NCBI GenBank assembly: GCA_016647705.1
Contig: CM028334.1
Span: 10,449,546 to 10,513,545, forward strand
Length of the DNA: 64,000 nt
Direction: 5' to 3'
From: Eucommia ulmoides
Lineage: Eukaryota > Streptophyta > Magnoliopsida > Garryales > Eucommiaceae
Both the position numbers and the translations under genes were made by a program. The notes below the pieces were generated by a model that was given only the letters and a program-made list of their open reading frames with translations, had not been told where the DNA came from and did not search any database. Shown here piece by piece: positions 19,200 through 30,776 of the stretch (its first letter is position 1; every line of letters begins with the position of its first letter).

Positions 19200-22100
19200 A
19201 AATAACTTCTAAATTTTTATTTTTTAAAATTATTTTTTCCTTGTATTATCATGAAACAATATCGCCTTTAATCACCGGAGATCTCCAACTATATTTCAAA
19301 GTTTATTCAATAGTGTCTATTGTATTATAGATAGGGCTTTTTGATAAACTGTCCACAAACTTACATTTTTTGCCCATACAATCCATGTGTTACAGCAATT
19401 TTTTTAAAAATCTAAAATTATTACACTACATAAAAATCAATATCATTTTTCAATGTAAAAAATTTCAGTAACTTTCATCTCTTGTTGTGACTTTCGACTT
19501 TAATAGAATTATTAGTCTTCTCAAAATATTACCATATCGAGTTGTCTGGATAGATATTGAGGTATAAAATTTAAGATTGAAAAAAAAAAGAAAAAAAACT
19601 ATTATAATTACTCATTTAGCATGTAAGTGAATTATGTCAAATTATTGTTTTTTTTTTTTTTTTAAGGAGTGTCGGTTGATCAGAATCCAATGGGTATATA
19701 ACTCATCTCATCATCTAAACCACCTCATTACCCAAAATAGTTATTTAGATTCTATAGGATTTGTTTTAAATTATTTAATAATACAAACTCATAATTTTTA
19801 AATAAATTAGTTTGACAATATGTCACATATGATATATATGGCGTGTTTATTTTTATTTTTTATTTTATTTTTTAAAAATTGCAATTAAAGAGGTAGATAT
19901 TGATAGAATATTATATATATAGCTTGGAGACAAAGGGTGATACCTCCCAAAAAAAACTCTCTAATAATTAAAAAATCAATAACTCAATGATTTGAAGGAT
20001 CATGCTAGCTTTTGATTATCTTGTAGTTCTGGCAAAGAAAATTGATTATTTGAACTCTTCATAATTGAGAATAATGGGTTCCACTTGAAAATTCATAACA
20101 TGAAAATAAAATAGAAGAAAATCATGCAAATAATTGAGAATAATGTTTGTTATTAAAACATGAGGGTGTAAAGTGAGATGCAATTCAAATTTAAGGGGTA
20201 CAAATTGTAATTAAATCATATTGTTGGGACTTTAGAGTGTGTGTGTTTTTTTTTTTTTTTAAGGTGTGTCTGGGTCACTTTACGCGCAACTTGACTAATC
20301 ATCTAATCGGCCTGATGCATTCAGAGTTAAATTCAAAATTTAATTTTTCGAGTTCTCTTCAGAAAAATCAATTCCTAGTTGACAAAGAAAAGAGATATCT
20401 CCTTTTACCAATCGAACCAACATAACTCGGGTTAGGGTGTTTAATACATAACAAGTTAGGAGATCACCAATCTCATTGACCCCTTACCAAGAGATGCAAA
20501 TTGAAGTAACTACCCTAATATTCCTTCCAAACATAAACAAAACTACATAAATATGAAGTCATCTAATTTAGAACCTTTAGCTAACAAACCATAAAAGTAG
20601 GATATAAAGGTCAAAATGACAATATACCAACCTCATAATGCCCCATCATTATCATCCTCATTTGCCCTATATATGAAACCAACCACTAGCCTCAACCTAC
20701 TTCCTCCTCCATGGCATTTTTAGGATTCCCTATGTCATAGGACCAAAAATTCTACCACATATTTCATTTTTTTTAACTTGTTTGTGTAACTTTTCATTGG
20801 ATAAATTGTGTTTTCAACTCTTGGAGTTTTGCTTGGTTACACTTTATACATTGAACTTTAACTACTTGTCCCTCCATTCCTAAATAATTCTCATGTTCAA
20901 CTTTGCACAAATGTTGGGGGAGTGGTTGAATATTTGTTACTTTACTATATTGCATTTGTTGGAAAAATTGTAAATTAAGTGCTTTTAAAAAAAAAAAAAT
21001 TGAATAAGTGGTTGAGAAAATGTTTAGTTTATAAAAAGTGATAAATATATTTATTTAGAAAAGTAGTACAATTATTTAGGAATGGTAAGGCTTATTTTGG
21101 TCCCTGTAGGTTTCAAAAAGAGTTGTTCAAAATGAATTGCTGAAATAGACATATGTTATATTTATTATTTATTTCTAATATTAACTAAGTATAAAAAAGA
21201 TACATCAAAGAAATATTTGCTTGTGTAAACCTGTAATTAATAAAAAATAAATTACAATTAAAAATATCTTATGTGTTGGAATTAAAAATTTAAATATTAT
21301 AAAATAATTTTTTTGAAGTATACTAATGTTTCAAATAAAAAAATAAATTATCATTAAATAAAAAAAATTAAATATAATTTCGTAATAAGAAAATAAGAAT
21401 AGAGATAATTTTGTCATACAAAATTGCATCAATTAAAAAAACTCTTTTTAACTTTTAAAAGCTCCCTTCTCTTTACTTTTAAAAGTAGCCCCCAAAAAAA
21501 ATTTCATCTGCGACTTTTCTGAAAAAATTAATTATCAAACTCGGTTTCTCCTTTTCAAAATGAGAAGTACCCCTAAAAAATGGGACAAACTAAAACTAAG
21601 AGGTCCAACCGATCATTTTTGGTTAAAATCTCAACAAAAATGTAAAAAATTCACACGGGAAAAAAATTCTCACAAGATTTTGGCCAATAGAGTTGACCTT
21701 GTGGACAAAATTTATAGATTTTATGTTACAATGTATTACAATTAAAATTTCAAAGTGTGAAAGGCAACCAAGTGTAAATTTTAAGGGTGCAAAATGTGAT
21801 TTGAATTTTTGTATTCATTTATGTTTGTTTCCTATGCTAAGTCTAATTATTACACTCAAATTATGAGGCCTACTGCATTAAAAAAGCCAAAGAAAAGCAC
21901 AATATTGAGAACCCATGTGAACATTTTTTACATTGGTGATCACAGAAAATGGTTGATGAGGTTGTCAAAAAGGTCAATTGAAGAATGAAGTAAGAGGAAA
22001 GCCATGGCCTAGCTGAAAAGTACCTTATATCTTCTCAGTATTCCCATCTATTGTTATACTATTGTACATTATTTATTATTTTCTTACAAGCCAAGAATTC

Positions 22101-22640
22101 TATCCACACATTATTTGACACGTAAGCAAAAGAAAGGTGACAAACCAGTTTGTTAAATATTCTAAAATTATATTTTAACCCCAAAATTATGGTCTGAATG
22201 TGGATTTTCATTTTGGTCTTGCAACTATTAATTGTTCAATTTGATCCAAATTCGCGTCCATAACTTTATGTTTTTATGGTAAGATGTATACAGACCAATT
22301 TACACACATCTCGACTAATGATATCTCTGGACAATCATTAAGGCACATTTTCTCATATTGACCTGATACATTTTTTATTAAATTGAAGATCTAAATCTTC
22401 ATGTGTTTTCCAAAAGAATTAAACCCTAGATAACAAGTAAACGGAGCACTTTCTCTCGCCAACCGGAATGACACATTTTGGGTATATCTATAATTGTGCT
22501 GCCAACTATTAACATTGCTAAAAGAATGCACTCGAGTCCACTAGGGCTTTGAATTGATATTCGATTTGGTCCATTGAAATATGGGTCATATTCACTTCAA
22601 CCCCCAATTTATTGGTCAATTTTTATTTTGATCCATTAAA
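19200..22640. other. Intergenic, AT-rich, no gene
   Basis: Only short spurious frames. A promoter-like patch at about 20690-20760 has TATATAT-type sequence but no gene downstream. 22175-22640 has the wording of common plant repeats but no definable ends. Confidence 0.5.
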
Positions 22641-22642
22641 TG

Positions 22643-23010
22643 CTCTTAAGTAATATATAATGCGCAACTCCTTGCATTAGAGAGGTTAACAGATAATATT
22701 TGTTGTTGTCAGAAATTGATTGACACCTACAATTGGTCCGATTAAGTTCATGAGGTAATGTTATGCTGATATCTTGCTCTAGTGTACAATTTGTTCTGTC
22801 TTGTGAATGATCCTCAATCAATGTGTCGGAGTTCAAGACAGTTGCTACACAAAGACTTGCTAGGGTGTTTCCAACAAAGTCCCTCTAGCATGAGAGTGAG
22901 AGTTTGGGGGAAGAATAAGAGTTCAAATGTTAAGTAAGAAACATGCTCATTACTTGATGCATGTATTGGCCCGTTATTTATAGGTAAATGGTCGAATTAG
23001 CCCTTTACCT
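22643..23010 (-). mobile_element. LTR-like remnant
   Basis: On the minus strand a clear TATA-like CTATAAATAACGGG (about 22974-22987) is followed by leader-like sequence ending in GACAACAACA-type bases, as in many plant LTRs. No internal region or second LTR was found, so this is tentative. Confidence 0.3.
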
Positions 23011-23439
23011 ATAAAACTTTCTTACCAAATTGTGTTATAAATTCAAACATGGTTATAAATTCTGTTATAAAACTTTTTTCATTCATTTTTCCAGGTTTTT
23101 AAGGTAGAGTACTCATTTGTCAAATTATTTCATAAAATATGGAATTTCGTAATAAGTATACCGTCTCTTACCAAAATTTACCTTATACTTTCAAAGGGTC
23201 CACCACGTCTTCTCTTCGAACCAATAACTATATCCTCCGGGGAACGCTTCAGTCCTCCAGTGTCAACCAAAATCACCCAAAAAGGCCAAAACACCAACAG
23301 CTAATCAGGGCAGCAAGGCTCCAAACACAAGACTAAGTTTAGGTCGCTCCAGGTTCTTATCGAAAACTAGTATGAGACTTAAAAGGTGATATGGGCAAAC
23401 TTGCTAAGAGGATCGTAAACCTTATTTGTGAGATTCGAA

Positions 23440-23860
23440 TATTTTATTTAATAATATTAACAAACTTTCATCAGAGAGGATTTACACACATATTTCTAGA
23501 GAATTGAAGGGGAGTAGAAACAAACAAAGGATTCCCGATGATCCTGGAACACACTAGATCTGTTTTTATAATGGCGGATCCCAAGTTAAATTTCAAAAGA
23601 AGAAATTAAAAAATAACATTTTGATTACAGTTTTTTCAAAAAGCAAACAATAAGATTCCATAAATGTCTCTTTCGGTCATTGACGGGACCCTCATGGCTT
23701 CATTAGCTGGTGAAGTATCCTTCTCACTTCTTATCGGTATTTTTATCAGCAAGAATCATGGGCCATATTTGTCACATTTTAGTGACGTGAGCAATGACGT
23801 TTTACAGTACTAAGACTTCTTCGTTGTCGTCGTCGCTCTCAATTTCCATATCAGCTCACT
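23440..23860 (-). promoter_or_regulatory. Possible intergenic promoter/terminator region of the endogenous caulimovirid
   Basis: Downstream of the last viral frame on the minus strand lie two TGACG motifs (plus 23783-23787 and 23795-23799) spaced 12 bp apart, as in the as-1 element of caulimovirus promoters. Then come a TATAAAA box (minus, 23570-23564) and an AATAAA signal (minus, 23458-23453). This is the expected order for the pararetroviral promoter and poly(A) region. The distance from the TGACG pair to the TATA box (about 215 bp) is longer than usual, so function is doubtful. Confidence 0.4.
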
Positions 23861-25139
23861 TCATCTTGTTTCCTCTATTATTGCAGTATTGGCAGCTTCC
23901 CGGATCATGTTTGAGCATACTACAAACAGTTCTCTTTACTTCATCACTAGCTGTAAAATTAACAACTCTGATTTTTTGGAGTAGATTTTCAGCACTTTGT
24001 TTCGCAGCACCATAAAACTCTTTACATTCAGTTGTTAAAATCAGCAGTCCTTCTATGCTCATGGGATAGACATAATCCTTTTCCCATTCAAGGAATTTTT
24101 TTAATTTTTTCTCCAGTACATAAAATCCAAGACTTCTTCTTAGTGAAACAAATTCTTCAATTTGTTTTACAGTTTCAAGAACATGATAGTCTTTGTAAAT
24201 TTGAGCGGGATTAAACTCAGGAATTAATTGAGGACGATTTTTTGAAATCATTATAATATGATAAGCATCCAAACCCTTTTTAGGTGCAGCAGTGATACAT
24301 TTTACAACCACGGTTTTAACACCTCTTTGTTCACGAAAACTTTTAATGGTTTCTTGCACCCTCTTTGGAAGTCATTTTTCAGCACTGGTTTGTGGATCAA
24401 CAACTAATGTGTCCCGAAACCCATAATTAAAAAAAAAATCAATTGAATCTGATGAAGTTTCTTGAAGACAGGTCATTCTGGAGTATCTTCCTTCATGAAG
24501 CAGGAAAATATTAGAATTCTCATTCTGGACTCGGATTTCATAAGCAAGTTTAAGATTTTTCAAATACTCGATATAGAAATCTTCAGCAAGGAATTTAAGC
24601 ATCGTTTTTCGAATGTCTCTTGAGAAAGAAGCAACTTCTGTGAATATTTTCTATGGAATAACGGGTTTAGAAGATGGTTTGATGATAGAAACAAATTTTG
24701 GCACAGAAGGAGTAGTAGGGGAGCTAGGAGTCGTAAGGATCTCCCTAGCTTTTATCATCTGATCAACAAATTGGTTAGGAGAACAGATGAATTTAGCACT
24801 TTGTAGATTAGTGACGATCTGACTTTTATGAGCACTTGAATCCTCAGTCTTTTCTGAGCACTCGAATCCTCAGTCTTAACACTTTTTAAAGCATTAGAAG
24901 CTTCAACACTAGATAGCAAATCATCATTTTTCTCACACTCTTTAGCACTTCTAATTATAAATTTTTCAATCAGTTCTTCCATAGCACTGAGGAAATATTT
25001 TTCCTGAGAGCAGTGTTTTTTAATTACTTCGGCCTCCTCTTCAACAGCACTGAGGAATTTTTTTTTCCTGAGAGCAGTATTTTTTAATTACTTCGGCCTC
25101 TTCATCTGAGAACTGATATTTTTTTTTCTCAGCAGCCAT
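23856..25139 (-). pseudogene. Endogenous caulimovirid transactivator/inclusion-body-like ORF, broken
   Basis: The frame nearest the viral 3' side, downstream of reverse transcriptase/RNase H, where caulimovirids carry ORF VI (transactivator/viroplasmin). A start codon lies at 25139-25137. A tandem duplication of about 62 bp at 24984-25108 and further stops break the frame. The longest intact piece is 24359-23856 (167 residues), ending in a Cys-rich CQYC segment. Identification rests on position and general resemblance rather than a signature motif. Not functional as it stands. Confidence 0.5.
24984..25108. repeat. Tandem duplication, about 62 bp x 2
   Basis: Two adjacent copies containing TTTTTTAATTACTTCGGCCTC and AGCACTGAGGAA. 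The period is not a multiple of three, so the duplication shifts the viral frame it lies in. A smaller duplication of about 25 bp is at 24826-24879. Confidence 0.8.
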
Positions 25140-25235
25140 GGCCTTCCTTGGTTAAAAAGTCAGCAAGAATATTATCTTTACTAACCCGATGGATTACATC
25201 AAAATTATAGTGCTAAAATAATGTTTGTCACCCAT

Positions 25236-27005
25236 TCATCTTATTGTATTCAGGGCTAGAAAAGAGCTTATTAAAAATAAATCCTTTAACTTGTGTATTA
25301 TCAGTAATAATAGTGAATTTTTGGGAATGTGAAAATATCGGAACTTTTCACTTTCTTTTTTAATAGCCAGTAATTCTTTTAAGTTGTTATGGTATTTTTG
25401 TTGGGTATCAATGAATGTTCCAGATGCGTATCTACAGATTTTTTCACTACATGTTTTAAGGATTGCACCCCAATAGGAATTTGAAGCATTGGTTTCTAAG
25501 ATCAAATCATCATCCTCCGTAGGCAACGTTAATTTTGGAAAACAAGTAGTTAAACTTTTAATTTCTCTAATTTTGTTAGAAAATTCCTTTGTCTAGGTAA
25601 AATTAACACATTTTCTTAATAATCTTTGAAATGGTTGCCTATGTTTAGCCAATCCCTCAATAAATGTTTCAGCATAATTGAGTACACCTAAAAATATTTG
25701 CACTTGTTTTTTTATCTTCGAGAACATCATGAAAATAAGTTATTTTTTCACAGATATGGGGTTTCATTTCAATTCCAGTAGTATCAATTATTAATCTTAA
25801 AAATTCTATTTTTTGTTTTTCAATTTCAGTCTTCTTTTTAGAAAGCAGGATTCCATGCTTCTTGCATAAATCTACAAAAATCATAAGATGTTTTAGATGA
25901 TCTTTTTCATTATCAGAAAATATAAGTATATCATCAACATAAACTAAACAAAATTGAGGTATTTTACCAAACACTTGGTCCATCATTCTCTGAAATACTT
26001 AAGGAGCATTTTTTAATCCAAATGGCATAACTAACCATTCATAATGACCAGATGGAGCACTAAAAGCAATTAATGGAACAAATTCTTTTGTTAATTTTAT
26101 TTTTCCAGAAGCCGCTTTTGCAATCAAATTTGGAAATATCTTTTCCCCTTTTGTTCTATTAACAAGGCTTTTTTTATGAGACAGAAAATATCCATCAAAT
26201 TTAGTTTTTTCATTAAGTTTTTTATAATTAACAACCATTATTGTTTTTTCTCTTTTTATTTCAGAGTGATTTCTAAACATAAAAACTGGACTAGAATGAG
26301 GGCTTTTACCTTCCTGAATTACTTTTAGGTCTAGTAATTCTTGTCTCTAAAACAAATTCTTTAATATCTTCTTCCGAATATCTCATTGGTCTAACTCTAA
26401 TTATACTAGTTGGATCAAGCAGTTTAATGTGAGCATAGATTTTATCGATGTCCCAAAGAGCACAAAATGATAATCTTATCTCTTGTGAAAATTGTGATAA
26501 AAGGCCTAATAATAGTGGATTACCCAAAATTCGTGACGTTTATTTGCTTAGTACTTCAAGTGTTGGATATCATTCTGTTAACTGGCTAAGAGAAAACCCT
26601 GATGAAGTACTTAACACAATTAGATATGTAAATTATGCTATGAGTGAGTCAGAATTACCAAAAGAAACTAACCAAAAGGTATTTCAGATGATAACATATC
26701 AAGAGAAATATGACTAACAAAAGCACCAGTATCAATTAAAACATTGATTTCATAATATTCTTTTCCATTTGAATATTTACCTTTTATTCAATAGATATGA
26801 CTATTTATAAGCGGTTGTTTATTATCTATATTAGAGCTTTCTCCAATCTCGCCAACAGTTATTCTTAATGAAGATATTCTCTTAATATTAGATAATCTTT
26901 TAGTAGCAGTTAATCTCGTTACGTCTAAATCTGGTTTTTTGCTGATATCTAATTTCCAGTTAGTAGGTAAATCTTTCTCATCAATAGTCTCTGGACGATA
27001 AATAT
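25236..27005 (-). pseudogene. Endogenous caulimovirid protease-reverse transcriptase-RNase H remnant
   Basis: On the minus strand the order is protease, reverse transcriptase, RNase H. A protease segment with LIDTGAFVSH lies at about 26750-26780. RT follows in pieces: the segment with GHYEWLVMPFGLKNAP (ending 25999) and the catalytic motif YVDDILIFS (about 25915-25945). RNase H begins near 25520 with an altered active-site run (LETNASNSYWGA, where Asp is usual in the DAS motif). The PFGLKNAP and YVDD context is caulimovirid rather than gypsy-like. Stops and frameshifts separate the pieces, so it is inactive. Coat and movement genes are not seen; an LTR fragment begins at 27035 instead. It is an ancient integrated copy. 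Confidence 0.8.
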
Positions 27006-27034
27006 TAGCAATTGGTAGGGTCCTAAGTTTGCAT

Positions 27035-27300
27035 TATTAGCGTAATTTGGCATGTAATGAATCAGGTGGAGCATGGTGTCTCAAGCCTTTGGGCCTTGAC
27101 TTTCGATCTATCAAATTGAGCCCATGGGCTTACCAGAGGGAACAAGGGGGCAAGGCCCAATCCATGGGGATACAGAGACACTTCTGGTGGCATGGAAAAC
27201 TTGTCCGATCATCTTTGCCCATTCATCGGAATAGGACAAGGTGGCGACAATGTGTGTTGTTAAGAAGAGTCTAAATAGGATGACGTCTGGTCGGTCAACG
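27035..27300 (-). mobile_element. Truncated LTR, same family as 38119-39066
   Basis: Aligned against the reverse complement of the solo LTR at 38119, this stretch shares GGCCTTGACTTTCG, CAAGGCCCA, TTCTGGTGGCA and the order of blocks between them. It is therefore an inverted, 5'- or 3'-truncated copy of that family. Homology fades after about 27300-27420. It abuts the viral remnant. Confidence 0.6.
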
Positions 27301-27419
27301 AAGAGCCAAATACGATGATCGACAATTTACCAAATGGTCCTTTGCAAGGGTGATCAAATAGCGTTGAATGTCAATAGTGGTCGGTGTCTATGTCATGCTT
27401 GGAGGGTGGCTCACGAAAA

Positions 27420-28331
27420 ATCACCTTATCAATATGAATGTGATAATTGACCGTCCAAATTGACAAAATAATAATGCAATAGACAAATAAAACAAAATTC
27501 TTGATGAACAATCCACAAAATTAAAATTTTTGTTCATGTGGTTCACTTGCATAAGATAAATGACGCAATGATTTTCATGCAATGCATTGAATAGGACTTC
27601 CAATAGAATTATTAAATTTTTGACAAAGTTATTGTGAGCGAATGTGTTGGTGAATAATGGCGCAAAAATTGGGGCACATTGCAAAAAGTCCAAAAGAAAA
27701 TTAATCCACAATTTAAGGGGTTAAAATGTTAGTTACATAAAAAAAATCTTTTTGATCAATTCATAATTTCCATAAAATTTATTGCATTTGGCGCCAAAAT
27801 TTGTATTACACTACACTTGCTTTGAAAGCTAAAACAAATCATTTGAAGATCTTAATTAAATTGAACGGTTACTAAAACGAAGGAAAATCCTATACCCACT
27901 TCCAAAATGTCCAAATTTATTATTTACTCTTCCCACAAACATAGTACATTAAGAGTGAAATTAGATATCATGGAAGAAACTCTCTTTTTTATTATTAGTG
28001 TTAAGGTTATACGACTTCATATACTTTCAAAAAGAAAACAAATTTTTTGCACATGATTATTAAATAAAATACAACTAGGTCTCTTTTGAATTTAAAATTA
28101 CCAAACGAAATTTAAATTAGTTTCCATGGACCCAACAACGTTTTTGGAATATATGGATAGTTCTACCACTATAAATAACAATTATATTTCACATTTATTA
28201 CCTCAATAATTTTTGTAAATATATATTTCAAAATTTGAGCACAGTTATTGTGTGATTACTTGCAAAAAAATTTAGTATAATTAATTATGATAAATATTTT
28301 TTTTTCAAAATAAATATTTCGGGAATATCTC
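27420..28331. other. Intergenic, AT-rich, no gene
   Basis: No recognisable coding or repeat signal up to the copia element. Confidence 0.5.
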
Positions 28332-28336
28332 CACTA

Positions 28337-28797
28337 TGTTGAAAAAAAATTGTGGGCTAATATTAATTAAATAAATTATTTTACAAAAACGGATTAATGG
28401 ATAGTCTATCATATAACCAGCACAAATAATTAGTGATCATATTTTGATTTGGACTGTGACATCTTTTACGTAGAAACTCAATTAAGTATAATTGTAGGTT
28501 TTAAGTTTCGTTGAAACCGTTATGGGAGGACCCAACGAGAAACCTTAATATAAATAACTAGGTCCCCTCCCTAATTTAGATTAAGGGTTTCTTCCTATTG
28601 AAAGTTGTCACTACAATAATCCAGATTATAGAGAGGAAGACCTAGTGTGTAATCCGCTGCGATAGTTCAATCTCCCACGATGGCCAAGCCAGATACGCTT
28701 TCGATTACCATTCTTCATTGTTGTGTCCTATAATCCATATATGTTTTAGATTATTAATTAATTTTATGTTATTTTTAATTATGAGATATAATCAACA
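28337..28797 (+). repeat. 5' LTR of the copia element
   Basis: 461 bp, TGTTGA...CAACA. It contains the LTR promoter area (TAATATAAATAACTAGG at about 28547) and ends directly before the primer-binding site. Confidence 0.95.
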
Positions 28798-28880
28798 TGT
28801 GATATCGGAACCTACATACATGATTTAGGATCTACAATTGATTTTTAAAATTTTCTTTATTTTCTGTTCATTCATGAAAC

Positions 28881-29240
28881 CGAAACTTGCGGCCATGATT
28901 TCATGAGATTTTTTGTTTTAATTAATTGTAAAATATTTGGTCTTTAATTCCTTTAGATTCAAGCTTTAAATTGATATATTATTCGTATTATTTGGTTGTG
29001 TAATCAGAGAGAATTTCGACGTTGAAGTTTCGGCTACAAACCCTAGAAAACTCCCGAAGCCGAAACTTGGGGCCGTGATTTCATATAACTTTTTGCTTCG
29101 ATTGACTGTAAAATATTAGGACTTTTATTTCTCTTAATTCAAACTTTAAATTGATATATTATACATATTATTTGATTACACAATCAGAGAGTATTTTGTC
29201 GTTGAATTTTCGGTTATGAAACCTTAGAAAAATCGAGACT
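28881..29240. repeat. Leader tandem duplication, 180 bp x 2
   Basis: Copies 28881-29060 and 29061-29240 both start CGAAACTTG(C/G)GGCC and share the order of blocks TAAATTGATATATTAT and AATCAGAGAG. They have diverged. They lie in the untranslated leader of the copia element. Confidence 0.8.
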
Positions 29241-30061
29241 CACTTTTAAAATTGATGAAGATTTATGATTTTTTGGTTCAATTAAACGTTGTAGATAATT
29301 TTAAATTAATATTAGGTGCAAACCCACATAAAATTTGGTAGAAATAAGGGTTAATATCAAGTTTTAGGTTTTGACCATGAAGGTGTATAAAACTGCGATT
29401 TTTCTTCATTTTTAGTGACTATTCTATTGTTTTTTCTTCAATTACTTGTTATAAACATGTTAAAAATACATGAATATACATAAACCCACAAAAAAATTGG
29501 AAAAAAATGATCGTTTTTATCGGATCGCGTGACCCGATTCAGAACCTGCTGGAGGTTGAAGACAACCTCCAACCCTGGTCAGTAATTCCGACAAGCGGCC
29601 CAAGCGCATGGGGGTGTGTGAGCCATCTTCCAGAACCTGTTTTGGGTCTCGTTTTTTCTTGTGTATTTGTTTTCGTGGCCTCTAATATTTTATAAAATTT
29701 ATTTAATTTTTTGAGAATTAAAAATATTTTTTAGTTAATTATTACTTATTATGTAATTTAATTAGCTTAACATTATTTTTGAGTATGATTTTCTGTTGAA
29801 AATTTTACAGTAATTATATTGGATGATTTGGAATAAAATTATAGTACTCACTCTTTCTAAATTAAGATTTATTGATGTGTACTCTCCTAATTAATTTTAA
29901 ATCATATAAAACTAGTTTAATAATTAGTTTAAAAATATAGTAAAATTGTTGTTAAAATTTTTACAACTATAATTGATCGTTGATCACTGAAAGTACATTT
30001 TGTGACGTACTTCATCTTGTTTTAATCATATACATATATGTCTCTAATATGCACTGTTGTA

Positions 30062-30435
30062 ATTGGGTAATATTGTTTAATTTTTCTAATTTGGAATGGA
30101 TGCTTGTGAATTGTTGAAGTTATTTTACCAAAGTGATTTAACTAACATAATTTATAAGTTTTCGAATTCCTATTTTGTTAATGATTTTTTTTTAGATTCA
30201 TTTGTTCATTCACTTGCCCAAAGGAGGTTATTGTGCAGATTAATTTAATTGTTGGGTAATATAGTTTAATTTTTTCAATTTGGAACGGATGCTTGTGAAT
30301 TGTTGAGGTTATTTTATCAAAGTTATTTAACCAATATTTTTTGCAAGTTTTCGGGTTTCTCTTTTGTTGATGAAAAAATTTCAGATTAATTTGTACATTC
30401 ACTTGTCCAAATGGGGTTATTGTGCAAATTAATTT
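30062..30435. repeat. Leader tandem duplication, about 189 bp x 2
   Basis: Copies start TTGGGTAATAT(T/A)GTTTAAT at 30062 and 30251, and both contain GGATGCTTGTGAATTGTTGA and CATTCACTTG(C/T)CCAAA. Together with the 180-bp pair they make the leader unusually long. Confidence 0.85.
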
Positions 30436-30776
30436 AATTACATGAGGATATTATATGAGATAAATAATTTGATAAATTTGTTTGTCCAAAGAGAATGAAT
30501 TTTGAAAGTTTAGTAGTTTCATTATATTTTGAAGGAAATATTTGGATTTGAAGGTTAATCCATTCAAAAGGGATGAATTTTTAAATCTGTAAATTTTTCT
30601 TATTTTGTTAATTCTCATGATTAAAGAACAATTGTTTATTGTAAACTCTACCCAAATGGGAGTTTATAATAATACAATTGATTGTTATATTGTATTACAT
30701 AAACTTAATTGAGCATTTTGCTTATTGCCCATAATTGATCAAGTTGTAATTTTTGTGAAAAATAATTTTTTTTGCT

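Noticed and set aside
26448-26717. 89-codon plus-strand frame
   Set aside because: Antisense of the degenerate viral protease-RT region.
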